Source: Elephas maximus indicus (Eukaryota; Chordata; Mammalia; Proboscidea; Elephantidae). Taken from it: a DNA stretch of 64,000 bases. The DNA lies in the NCBI RefSeq assembly GCF_024166365.1, contig NC_064839.1, positions 37,770,378 to 37,834,377 of the forward strand, read 5' to 3'. The notes beneath the pieces are model-generated. The model did no database searches and was not told the origin of the DNA. It saw only the letters and a program-made list of their open reading frames with translations. A program made the translations under genes and the position numbers. Positions 1 to 10,425 of the stretch are shown one piece after another. Numbering within the stretch: position 1 is the stretch's first letter; each line of letters begins with the position of its first letter.

Positions 1-785
1 CAAGAAAGGTGATCCAACCGAATGTGGAAATTATAGAACAATATCATTATTATCACACACAAGCAAAATTTTGCTGAAGATCATCCCAAAACGGCTGCAG
101 CAGTTTATCAACAGGGAACTTCCAGAAATTCAGGCCAGTTTCAGAAGAGGACGTGGAACCAGGGATATCATTGCTGATGTCAGATGGATCCGGGCTGAAA
201 GCAGAAAATACCAGAATGATGTTTACCTGTGTTTTATTGACTATGCAAAAGCATTTGGCTGTGTGGATCATAAGAAATTATGGATAACATTGAGAAGAAT
301 GGGAATTCCAGAATACTTAATTGTGCGCGTGAGGAACCTTTACATAGATGAAGGGGCAGTTGTTTGGATAGAACAAGGGGATACTGATTGGTTTAAAGTC
401 AGGAAAGGTGTGTGTCAGGGTTGTATTCTTTCACCATACCTATTCAATCTGTATGCTGAGCAAATAATACAAGAAGCTGGACTATATGAAGAAGAATGGG
501 GTATCAGGATTGTAGGAAGACTCATTAACAACCTGTGCTATGCAGATAACATAACCTTGCTTGCTGAAAGTGAAGAGGACTTGAAGCACTTACTAATGAA
601 GATGAAAGATCACAGCCTTCAGTATGGATTGTGCCTCAACATAAAAAAAAAACAAAAATCCTCACAACTGGATCAATGAGCAGCATCATGATAAATGGGG
701 AAAAGATTGAACTTGTCAAGGATTTCATTTTACTTGGATCCACGATCAACAGCCATGGAAGCAGAAGTCAAGAAATCAAAAGATG
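1..785 (+). mobile_element. RTE-type LINE (RTE-1), part before the L1-A insertion
   Basis: This is the middle of an RTE non-LTR retrotransposon; its 5' end lies outside the window. It encodes reverse transcriptase (see 71-679). The element stops abruptly at 785, where full-length L1-A begins, and resumes at 10426. The 15 bases agaaatcaaaagatg occur at 771-785 and again at 10411-10425, a perfect target-site duplication. The sequence on both sides matches an uninterrupted RTE copy at 38728-39450, which confirms that one element was split. Confidence 0.9.
71..679 (+). pseudogene. RTE reverse transcriptase fragment
   Basis: The 202-codon open frame carries the order of motifs of a non-LTR reverse transcriptase: motif A (FIDYAKAFGCVD), motif B (GVCQGCILSPYLFN) and motif C. 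Motif C reads YADN, with Asn encoded at 548-550, where active enzymes have an Asp-Asp pair, so catalysis should be lost. The frame ends at 679 just after an A-rich run at about 641-652. The homologous copy at 38760-38830 stays in another frame through this point, so a frameshift in the A-run is likely. The Met at 71 is internal to the original protein and is not a true start. Confidence 0.85.
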
Positions 786-957
786 GTGGGGGGGCCAAGA
801 TGGCTGACTAGGTAGACGCTACCTCGGATCCCTCTTGCAACAAAGACTCGGAAAAACAAGTGAATCGATCACATACATGACAATCTACAAACCCTGACCA
901 ACAAACACAGATTTAAAGAGTTGACCTGAGTGACAGAGACAGAGAACGAACAACTAC

Positions 958-1476
958 GGGGAAGCAGAGACTGTTTTCGGAGCCTGGAGCTGGTGTCCCA
1001 GACAGGTAACCTTGGCGCCGGGCTTAGGATTGGACACAGGAGGGCTGAACACAACATCCTGTGACAGCGCAAACACAGGGCGCAGCCCTACCCCCCTGAA
1101 CTGACCTCGGGAGGGGGCCCAGCCGGTCAGTATGGGAGGCGCGGCAACGCACCTGGCGGGAGAAGTCGCCGGGAGGCAGTGACAGGTTTTGGAGCCAGGA
1201 GTGCAGCGTCCCAGCCGGGGAACCTTGGCGCGGGGCTTTGGACTGGGTGCAGGGGAGCTGAGCACCACATCCTGTGATGGTGCAAACACGGGGCGCAGCC
1301 CTACCCCCCTGAACTGACCCTGGGAGGGGGCCCAGCTGGTCCGCGTAGGTGGCGCGGCGACATGGCTGGCGGGAGGAGAAGTCCCCGGGAGGCAGCGACT
1401 GGTTTTGGAGCCGGGAGTGCAGTGTCCCAGCTGGGGAACCTTGACGCTGGGCTTTGGACTGGCAGCGGAGGAACTG
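958..1476 (+). repeat. Tandem 5' UTR monomers of L1-A (2.4 units of about 215 bp)
   Basis: Three successive units start with gggaRgcag-like sequence at 958, 1171 and 1387, giving spacings of 213 and 216 bp. Each contains the same ordered blocks: a Ttttggagcc-like block, a gtcccag block, aaccttg-cgc, and gcgcagccctacccccctgaactgacc in the first two units. The third unit is partial. The region is GC-rich with many CpGs, in contrast to its AT-rich surroundings. Tandem promoter monomers are known in mouse L1 5' UTRs, so a promoter role is a plausible inference. L1-F and L1-G do not show this array. Confidence 0.8.
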
Positions 1477-2503
1477 ACCACGGCTTCTGCGGGCCTGACC
1501 CTCGTGGGCAATCTCTACCCAGCCAGCACACATAGGCAACACGCCCTTCGGGAATCTCAGATAAAATAGTCATCCCAAGCAAGATAAGTAACTTTGTCTA
1601 TATTCCGGGGTGCTACTCTCTCCTGTTTTTCTGAACCCTCCCCTCCCCTTCCCAGGTGGCTTCATTAACATTGGAATTTCCTGAGCCAGAGGGAGAACTG
1701 CTCCACGGTTTTTCTTTTCCCTTTTTTTTTTGGTCTTTTCCTAACCCATTCTTCCGGCCTGAGAGAAGCAACCACAAAAAACCCAGGGACCAAAAATCCT
1801 TCCCTAATTGGACTAAAAACACAGAACCAGCTCCAGCCAAGCATATGTGATCCACCGTCTCCGGCTTTCATCCCTGCAGGGAACAAGGTGGCTATTATAA
1901 TGCAAAGGCATTTCTGATAGGGATCTGACTGCATTTTTTTTTTTAGCAGATTTACTGGAAGGACAAGTTTCCCAGGTCTGATATCTCTGCATATTCAACA
2001 GAGCCCTCACTGACCCACAACAGGGAACTGAGGGCTGAAGCTCCCCCCAGACCACCTAGCCTCATGCCTTAGGGGTCCTAAGGAGGGTGACACCTACCAA
2101 TCTGTAGAGGTACTTGCATTGGGGGCCTAAGGTACAGCTGCAGAGCCCACCCACCAAGGTGCTTTAGGAATAGAGACACACCTACCTCACTGACACTTGG
2201 GGGAAGCCTGTCAGCATCCTGCCCCCGCTGGAGTGTGAACCCCAGCTGCTACTAGAATCTGGTGCACACAACTATCACCACTACTTCTCAAGGTGGATAG
2301 GTGACAGGGTGCATCACACACTTGATGACCCAAAATCAGATTCTACTCAAGAATAGTGAAGGGACTCAGGCATATATATCTGGTAACAGCCCAAACCAGC
2401 TGGTAATAGGTCATAAGTAAGTCAAGGGCTACAACAATCAAGACAGCACAATCTAGTAGCCCATCCACGTATATTGAAAGAAAACAAAAGAAGATAAGAC
2501 TCA

Positions 2504-3565
2504 GTGAGCAAATATAGAATAAATCACTACAATATCTTAGTGATAGCTCGGAGACAGCAGTCGATATCAAACCACATAAAGAAGCTGACCATGACTGCTT
2601 CTACAACCCCCCAAACAAAAGAATCAAAATCTTTCCCAAATGAAGATACAATCCTGGAATTATCAGATACAGAATATAAAAATCTAATTTACAGAATGCT
2701 TGAAGACATCAGGGATGACCTCAGAAATGAAATAAGGCAATCTGCAGAAAAAGCCAAGGAACACACTGATAAAACAGTTGAAGAACTCAAAAAGATTAAT
2801 CAAGAACATAGTGGAAAAATTAATAAGTTGCAAGAATCCATAGAGAGACAGAATGCAGAAATCCAAAAGATTAACAATAAAATTACAGAATTAGACAATG
2901 CAATAGGAAGTCAGAAGAGCAGACTTGAGCAATTAGAATGCAGAGCGGGAAATCTGGAGGACCAGGGAATTAACACCAACACAGCTGAGAAAAAATCAGA
3001 TAAAAGAATTAAAAAAAATGAAGAAACCCTAAGAATCATGTGGGACTCTATCAAGAAGGATAAATTGCATGCGATTGTAGTCCCAGAACAGGGAGGGAGG
3101 ACAGAAAACACAGAGAAAATAGTTGAAGATCTGCTGACAGAAAACTTCCCTGACATCATGAAAGACGAAAGGATATCTATCCAAGATGCTCATCGAACCC
3201 CATTTAAGATTGATCCAAAAAGAAAAACACCAAGACATATTATCATCAAACTTGACAAAACCAAAGATAAAGAGAAAATTTTAAAAGCAGCCAGGGATAA
3301 AAGAAAGGTCTCCTACAAGGGAGAATCAATAAGTTCAGACTACTCAGCAGAAACCATGCAGGCAAGAAGGCAATGGGATGACATATACAGAGCACTGAAG
3401 GAGAAAAACTGCCAGCCAAGGATCATATATCCAGCAAAACTCTCTCTGAAATATGAAGGCAAAATTAAGATATTTACAGATAAACACAAGCTTAGAGAAT
3501 TTGCAAAAACCAAACCAAAGCTACAAGAAATACTAAAGGAAATTGTTTGGTCAGAAAACCAATAA
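2504..3565 (+). CDS. L1-A ORF1 protein (RNA-binding chaperone), start codon eroded
   Basis: L1 ORF1p is a trimeric RNA-binding chaperone that coats L1 RNA in the cytoplasm. The 353-codon frame has a heptad-rich coiled-coil stretch at roughly residues 80-150, then an RRM-like region and a C-terminal domain that includes ARRQWDDIYRALKEKN. The ancestral start is probably codon 14: L1-F has ATG GCT CGG there (30629), but L1-A has ATA at 2543-2545, leaving 340 codons from that point, close to the usual ORF1p length. The reading frame now opens at an upstream in-frame ATG (2504); the next internal Met is at 2591. The frame is otherwise intact. I cannot tell whether any protein is made. Confidence 0.85.
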   Translation: MSKYRINHYNILVIARRQQSISNHIKKLTMTASTTPQTKESKSFPNEDTILELSDTEYKNLIYRMLEDIRDDLRNEIRQSAEKAKEHTDKTVEELKKINQEHSGKINKLQESIERQNAEIQKINNKITELDNAIGSQKSRLEQLECRAGNLEDQGINTNTAEKKSDKRIKKNEETLRIMWDSIKKDKLHAIVVPEQGGRTENTEKIVEDLLTENFPDIMKDERISIQDAHRTPFKIDPKRKTPRHIIIKLDKTKDKEKILKAARDKRKVSYKGESISSDYSAETMQARRQWDDIYRALKEKNCQPRIIYPAKLSLKYEGKIKIFTDKHKLREFAKTKPKLQEILKEIVWSENQ

Positions 3566-4010
3566 TATCAGATACCAGCACAACACAAGGTCACAGAACA
3601 GAACATCCTGATATCAACTCAAATAGGGAAATCACAAAAACAAATTAAGATTAATTAAAAAAAAATGCTCAAAACAGGGAATCATTGAAGTCAATATGTA
3701 AAAGATCACAATAATCAAAAAGAGGGACTAAATACAGGTGGCATAGAACTGCCATATGGAGAGGGATACAAGGCGATATAGGACAATACAAGTTAGGTTT
3801 TTACATAGGGGTAAATATTAAGGTAACCACAAAGAGGTATAACAACTCCATAACTCAAAATAAAAACCAAGAAAAACGTAACGACTCAGCAAACATAAAG
3901 TCAAATACTATGAAAATGAGGAACACACAATTTACAAAGAAAAACGTCTCAGCACAAAAAAGTAAGTGGAAGAATGAAATTGTCAACAACACACATAAAA
4001 ACGCATCAGA
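3566..4010 (+). other. L1-A inter-ORF spacer
   Basis: This A-rich spacer lies between ORF1 and ORF2. It is homologous to the spacers at 31647-31965 in L1-F and 44234-44652 in L1-G. No reading frame or other element is recognisable in it. Confidence 0.75.
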
Positions 4011-7000
4011 ATGACAACACTAAACGCATACTTATCTATAATTACGCTGAATGTAAATGGACTAAATGCACCAATAAAGAGACAGAGTCTCAGACTGGAT
4101 AAAGAAACACGATCCGTCTATATGCCGCCTACAAGAGACACACCTTAGACTTAGAGACACAAACAAACTAAAACTCAAAGGATGGAAAAAAAATATATCA
4201 AGCAAACAATAAGCAAAAAAGAGCAGGAGTAGCAATATTAATTTCTGACAAAACAGACTTTAAACTTAAATCCTCCACAAAGGATAAAGAAGGACACTAT
4301 ATAATGATAAAAGGGACAATTGATCAGGAAGATATAACCATATTAAATATTTATGCACCCAATGACAGGGCTGCAAGATACATAAATCAAATTTTAACAG
4401 AACTGCAAAGTGAGATAGACACCTCCACAATTATAGTAGGAGATTTCAACAAACCACTTTCGGAGAAGGACAGGACATCCAGTAAGAAGCTCAACAGAGA
4501 CACGGAAGACCTAATTACAACAATCAACCGACTTGACCTCATTGACTTATACAGAACTCTCCACCCAACTCCTGCAAAGTATACTTTTTTTCTAGAGCAC
4601 ATGGAACATTCTCTAGAATAGACTACATATTAGGTCATAAAACAAACCTTTGCAGAATCCAAAACATCGAAATATTACAAAGCATCTTCTCAGACTACGA
4701 GGCCATAAAAGTGGAAATCAATAACAGAAAAATTAGGGAAAAGAAATCAAATACTTGGAAACTGAACAATACGCTCCTGAAAAAAGACTGGGTTATAGAA
4801 GACATCAAGGAGGAAATAAGGAAATTCATAGAATGCAACGAGAATGAAAATACTTCCTATCAAAACCTCTGGGACACAGCAAAGGCAGTGCTCAGAGGCC
4901 AATTTATATCGATAAATGCACGCATACAAAAAGAAGAAAGAGCCAAAATCAGAGAACTGTCCCTACAACTTGAACAAATAGAAAGTGAGCAACAAAAGAA
5001 TCCATCAGGCACCAGAAGAAAACAAATAATAAAAATTAGAGCTGAACTAAATGAATTAGAGAACAGAAAAACAATTGAAAGAATTAACAAAACCAAAAGC
5101 TGGTTCTTCGAAAAAATTAACAAAATTGATAAACCATTGGCAAGACTGACTAAAGAAATACAGGAAAGGAAACAAATAACCCGAATAAGAAACGAGATGG
5201 GCCACATCACAACAGCTCCAACTGAAATTAAAAGAATCATATCAGATTATTATGAAAAATTGTACTCTAACAAATTTGCAAACCTAGAAGAATGGATGAA
5301 TTCCTGGAAAAACACTACCTACCTGAACTAACACAATCAGAAGTAGAACAACTAAATAGACCCATAACAAAAAAAGAGATTGAAATGGTAATCAAAAAAC
5401 TCCCAACAAAAAAAAAGCCCTGGCCCAGATGGCTTTCCTGCAGAGTTCTACCAAACTTTCAGAGAAGAGTTAACACCACTACTACTAAAAGTATTTCAAA
5501 GCATAGAAAAGGACAGAATACTACCTAACTCATTCTATGAAGCCACCATTTCCCTGATACCAAAACCAGGTAAAGACATCACAAAAAAAGAAAATTACAG
5601 ACCTATATCCCTCATGAACATAGATGCAAAAATCCTCAACAAAATTCTAGCCAATAGAATCCAACAACATATCAAAAAAAATAATCCATCATGACCAAGT
5701 TGGATTTATAACAGGTATGCAAGGTTTTTTATGCAAGGCTGGTTTAATATGAGAAAAACCATTAATGTAATCCACCATATAAATAAAACAAAAGACAAAA
5801 ACCACATGATCTTATCAATTGATGCAGAAAAGGCATTTGACAAAGTCCAACATCCATTTATGATAAAAACTCTCACCAAAATAGGAATTGAAGGAAAATT
5901 CCTCAACATAATAAAGGGCATTTTTTATACAAAGCCAACAGCCAACATCACTCTAAATGGAGAGAGCCTGAAAGCATTTCCCTTGAGAACGGGAACCAGA
6001 CAAGGATGCCCTTTATCACCGCTCTTATTCAACATTGTGCTAGAGGTCCTAGCCAGAGCAATTAGGCTAGACAAAGAAATAAAGGGCATCCGGATTGGCA
6101 AGGAGGAAGTAAAATTATCTCTATTTGCAGGTGACATAATCTTATACACAGAAAACCCTAAGGAATCCTCCAGAAAACTACTGAAACTAATAGAAGAGTT
6201 TGGCAGAGTCTCAGGTTATAAGATAAACATACAAAAATCACTTGGATTCCTCTACATCAACAAAAAGAACATCGAAGAGGAAATAACCAAATCAATACCA
6301 TTCACAGTAGCCACCAAGAAGATAAAATACTTAGGAATAAATCTTACCAAGGATGTAAAAAACCTATACAAAGAAAACTACAAAGCTCTACTACAAGAAA
6401 TTCAAAAGGACCTACTTAAGTGGAAAAACATACCTTGCTCATGGATAGGAAGACTTAACATAGTAAAAATGTCTATTCTACCAAAAGCCATCTATATATA
6501 CAATGCACTTCTGATCCAAATTCCAATGTCATTTTTTAATGTGATAGAGAAACAAATCACCAACTTCCTATGGAAGGGAAAGAAGCCTCGGATAAGTAAA
6601 GCATTACTGAAACAGAAGAAAGTGGGAGGCCTCACTCTACCTGATTTCAGAACCTATTATACAGCCACAGTAGTCAAAACAGCCTGGTACTGGTACAACA
6701 ACAGACACATAGACCAGTGGAATAGAATTGAGAACCCAGATATAAATCCATCCACATATGAGCAGCTCATATTTGGCAAAGGCCCAGTGTCAGTTAATTG
6801 GGGAAAAGGTAGTCTTTTTAACAAATGGCGCTGGCATAACTGGATATCCATGTGCAAAAAAATGAAACAGGACCCATACCTCACACCATGCACAAAAACT
6901 AACTCCAAGTGGATCAAAGACCTAAACATAAAGACTAAAACGATAAAGATCATGGAAGAAAAAATAGGGACAACCTTAGGAGCCCTAATACAAGGCATAA

Positions 7001-7841
7001 ACAGAATACAAAACATTACCAAAAATGACGAAGAGAAACCAGATAACTCGGAGCTCCTAAAAATCAAACACCTATGCTCATCTAAAGACTTCACCAAAAG
7101 AGTAAAAAGACCACCTACAGACAGGGAAAGAATTTTCAGCTATGACGTCTCCAACCAGCGCCTGATCTCTAAAATCTATATGATTCTGTCAAAACTCAAG
7201 CACAAAAAGACAAACAACCCAATCAAGAAGTGGGCAAAGGATATGAACACACACTTCACTGAAGAAGATATTCAGGCAGCTAACAGATACATGAGAAAAT
7301 GCTCCCGATCATTAGCCATTAGAGAAATGCAAATTAAAACTACGATGAGATTCCATCTCACTCCAGCAAGGCTGGCATTAATCCAAAAAACACAAAATAA
7401 TAAATGTTGGAGAGGCTGCGGAGAGATTGGAACTCTTATACACTGCTGGTGGGAATGTAAAATGGTACAACCACTTTGGAAATCCATCTGGCGTTATCTT
7501 AAACAGTTAGAAATAGAACTACCATACAACCCAGAAATCCCACTCCTCGGATTATACCCTAGAGAAATAAGGGCCTTCACAAAAATAGATATATGCATAC
7601 CCATGTTTATTGCAGCTCTGTTTATAATATAGCAAAAAGCTGGAAGCAACCAAGGTGTCCATCAACGGATGAATGGTTAAATAAATTGTGGTATATCCAT
7701 ACAATGGAATACTATGCATCGTTAAAGAACAGTGACGAATCTGTGAAACGTTTCATAACATGGAGGAACCTGGAAGGCATTATGCTGAGCGAAATTAGTC
7801 AGAGGCAAAAGGACAAATATTGTACAAGACCACTATTATAA
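4011..7841 (+). pseudogene. L1-A ORF2 (endonuclease-reverse transcriptase), multiply frameshifted
   Basis: ORF2p nicks target DNA and copies L1 RNA into it. The original start is ATG at 4011 (MTTLNAYLSIITLNVNGLN), and the original stop is in RPLL-TAA at 7839-7841. The coding sequence now shifts among all three frames; the main open pieces are 4304-4621, 4711-5331, 5292-5528, 5731-7632 and 7593-7841. An extra two bases near 7625 separate the last two, as shown by comparison with L1-B near 8785. The catalytic FADD motif reads FAGD (6124-6135), a loss of one active-site Asp. The C-terminal Cys-rich knuckle [18 protein letters not shown] is intact. Confidence 0.92.
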
Positions 7842-8459
7842 GATCTTGAGAAATAGTATAAACTGAGAAGAACACATACTTTTGTGGTTACGAGGGGGAA
7901 GAGGGAGGGAGGGTGGGAGAGGGTTTTTTACTGATTAATTAGTAGATAAGAACTGCTTTAGGTGAAGGGAAGGACAGTACTCAGTACATGGAAGGTCAGC
8001 TCAACTGAACTGGACCAAAAGCAAAGAAGTTTCCGGGATAAACTGAAAGCTTCAAAGGTCAGCGGAGCAAGGGCAGGGGTTTGGGGACCATGGTTTAAGG
8101 GGACTTCTAAGTCAATTGGCAAAATAATTCTATTATGAAAACATTCTGCATCCCACTTCGAAATGTGGCGTCTGGGGTCTTAAATGGTAACAAGCGGCCA
8201 TCTAAGATGTATCAATTGGTCTCAACCCACCTGGAGCAAAGGAGAATGAAGAACACCAAGGTCACACGATAACTAAGAGCCCCAGAGACAGAAAGGGCCA
8301 CATGAACCAGAGACCTACATCATCCTGAGACCAGAAGAACTACTTGGTGCCCGGCCACAATCGATGACTGCCCTGACAGGGAGCACAACAGAGAACCCCT
8401 GAGGGAGCAGGAGATCAGTGGGATGCAGACCCCAAATTCTCACAAAAAGACCATACTTA
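7842..8459 (+). other. L1-A 3' UTR, first part, with G-rich tract
   Basis: The 3' UTR follows the ORF2 stop. A purine and G-rich tract at 7892-7923 has five G-runs of three or more, enough for a possible G-quadruplex; such tracts are known in L1 3' UTRs. The same tract occurs in L1-B (9051-9083) and, weaker, in L1-F (35593-35619). The 3' UTR is cut at 8459 by L1-B and resumes at 10022. Confidence 0.8.
7892..7923 (+). other. G-rich tract, possible G-quadruplex, in the L1-A 3' UTR
   Basis: Five runs of three or more G are separated by one to three bases (gggggaagagggagggagggtggg order). Equivalent tracts lie at 9051-9083 (L1-B) and 35593-35619 (L1-F). The L1-G equivalent near 48353-48377 has mostly lost the runs. 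Confidence 0.75.
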
Positions 8460-8999
8460 TGCTCTCGATCATTAGCCATTAGAGAAATGCAAATTAAAAC
8501 TACGATGAGATTCCATCTCACACCAGCAAGGCTGGCATTAATCCAAAAAACACAAAATAATAAATGTTGGAGAGGCTGCGGAGAGATTGGAACTCTCATA
8601 CACTGCTGGTGGGAATGTAAAATGGTACAACCACTTTGGAAATCCATCTGGCGTTATCTTAAACAGTTAGAAATAGAACTACCATACAACCCAGAAATCC
8701 CACTCCTAGGAATATACCCTAGAGATACAAGAGCCTTCATACAAACAGATATATGCACACCCATGTTTATTGCAGCTCTGTTTACAATAGCAAAAAGTTG
8801 GAAGCAACCAAGGTGTCCATCAACGGATGAATGGGTAAATAAATTGTGGTATATTCACACAATGGAATACTACGCATCGTTAAAGAACAGTGACGAATCT
8901 GTGAAACATTTCATAACATGGAGGAATCTGGAAGGCATTATGCTGAGCGAAATTAGTCAGAGGCAAAAGGACAAATATTGTATAAGACCACTATTATAA
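8418..8999 (+). pseudogene. L1-B ORF2 C-terminal fragment fused to a host L1 3' UTR reading frame
   Basis: From about codon 16 the 193-codon frame is the C-terminal part of L1 ORF2p, including the knuckle [18 protein letters not shown] (codons spanning about 8575-8619) and the original end (IRPLL, stop at 8997-8999). The first 15 or so codons come from the L1-A 3' UTR, so the Met at 8418 is fortuitous. The fragment lacks endonuclease and reverse transcriptase. Confidence 0.85.
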
Positions 9000-10005
9000 G
9001 ATCTTGAGAAATAGTAAACCTGAGAAGAACACATACTTTTGTGGTTACGAGGGGGGGAGGGAGGGAGGGAGGGTGGGAGAGGGTTTTTTACTGATTAATC
9101 AGTAGATAAGAACTGCTTTCGGTGAAGGGAAAGACAACACTCCATACATGGAAGGTCAGCTCAATTGGACTGGACCAAAAGCAAAGAAGTTTCCGGGATA
9201 AAATGAATGCTTCAAAGGTCAGGGGAGCAAGTGCGGGGGTCTGGGGAACATGGTTTGCGGGGACTTCTAAGTCAATTGGCAAAATGATTCTATTATGAAA
9301 TCATTCTGCATCCCACTTTGAAATGTGGCGTCTGGGGTCTTAAATGCTAACAAGTGGCCATCTAAGATGCAGCAATTGGTCTCAACCCACCTGGAGCAAA
9401 GGAAAATGAAGAACACCAAGGCCACACGACAACTAAGAGCCCAAGAGACAGAAAGGGCCACATGAACCAGAGACCTACATCATCCTGAGACCAGAAGAAT
9501 TAGTTGGTGCCCGGCCACAATCGATGACTGCCCTGACAGGGAGCACAGCAGAGGACCCCTGAGGGAGCAGGAGATCAGTGGGATACAGACCCCAAATTCT
9601 CATAAAAAGACCAAACTTAATGGTCTGACTGAGACTGGAGGAATCCCGGCGGCCATGCTCCCCAGACCTTCAGTTGACACAGAACAGGAACCATCCCCGA
9701 AGACAACTCACCAGAAATGAAAGGGACTGGTCAGCGGGTGGGAGAGAGACGCTGATGAAGAGTGAGCTAATTATATCAGGTGGACACTTGAGATTGTGTT
9801 GGCAACTCTTGTCTGGAGGGGGGATGGGAGGATAGAGAGAGTGGGAAGCTGGCAAAATTGTCAAGAAAGGAGAGACTGAAAGGGCTGACTCAAGAGGGGG
9901 AGAGCAAGTGGGAGTAGGGAGTGAGATGTATGTAAACTTATATGTGACAGACTGATTGGATTTGTAAACGTTCACTTGAAGCTTAATAAAAGTTATTAAA
10001 AAAAA
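8460..10005 (+). mobile_element. 5'-truncated L1 (L1-B) inserted in the L1-A 3' UTR
   Basis: This insertion starts inside ORF2 (tgctctcgatcattagcc, matching L1-A at 7300), runs through a complete 3' UTR with an aataaa signal and ends in poly(A). A perfect 16-bp duplication, aaaaagaccatactta, flanks it at 8444-8459 and 10006-10021. Beyond the second copy the L1-A 3' UTR continues exactly where it left off. L1-B is very similar to the same region of L1-A, with only scattered differences by eye, so both belong to one recent subfamily. Confidence 0.93.
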
Positions 10006-10021
10006 AAAAAGACCATACTTA

Positions 10022-10410
10022 ATGGTCTGACTGAGACTAGAGGAATCCCGGTGGTCATAGTCCCGAAACCTTCTGGTGACCCAGGACAGGAACCATTCCT
10101 GAAGACAACTCATCAGACATGAAAGGGACTGGACAGTGGGTAGGAGAGAGATGCTGATTAAGAGTGAGCTAATTATATCAGGTGGACACTTGAGACTGTG
10201 TTGGCATCTCCTGTCTGGAGGGGGGATGGGAGGATAGAGAGAGTTGGAAGCTGACAAAATTGTCACGAAAGGAGAGACTGGAAGGGCTGACTCATTAGGG
10301 GGAGAGCAAGTGGGAGTACGGAGTAAGGTGTATATAAACTTATATGTGACAGTCTGACTTGATTTGTAAACGTTCACTTGAAGCTCAATAAAAGTTAATA
10401 AAAAAAAAAA
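10022..10410 (+). mobile_element. L1-A 3' UTR, second part, with poly(A) tail
   Basis: This is the remainder of the L1-A 3' UTR after L1-B, ending in an aataaa signal (about 10387) and an A-rich tail that abuts the RTE-1 target-site duplication at 10411. It parallels 9618-10000 of L1-B closely. Confidence 0.9.
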
Positions 10411-10425
10411 AGAAATCAAAAGATG

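Larger units (their letters stand above)
786..8459 (+). mobile_element. Full-length L1 (L1-A), part before the L1-B insertion
   Basis: This is a complete L1 in sense orientation that continues at 10022-10410. In order it has a 5' UTR beginning near a ggggccaagatgg motif, tandem 5' UTR monomers (958-1476), ORF1, an inter-ORF spacer, a broken ORF2 (4011-7841) and a 3' UTR with a G-rich tract (7892-7923). It is flanked by perfect 15-bp TSDs in RTE-1. Without L1-B it would be about 8.06 kb, longer than L1-F (7.14 kb) and L1-G (7.44 kb), mainly because of its longer 5' UTR. Several frameshifts in ORF2 and an altered catalytic motif mean it is dead. Confidence 0.93.

Noticed and set aside
1024-1582. 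Overlapping minus-strand frames as real genes
   Set aside because: GC-rich tandem monomers keep several frames open at once; the possibility is noted as a weak ORF0-like idea only.
7301-9610. Simple tandem duplication of the L1 3' end
   Set aside because: The perfect TSD and internal poly(A) at 9995-10010 show that the second copy is a separate retrotransposition event.
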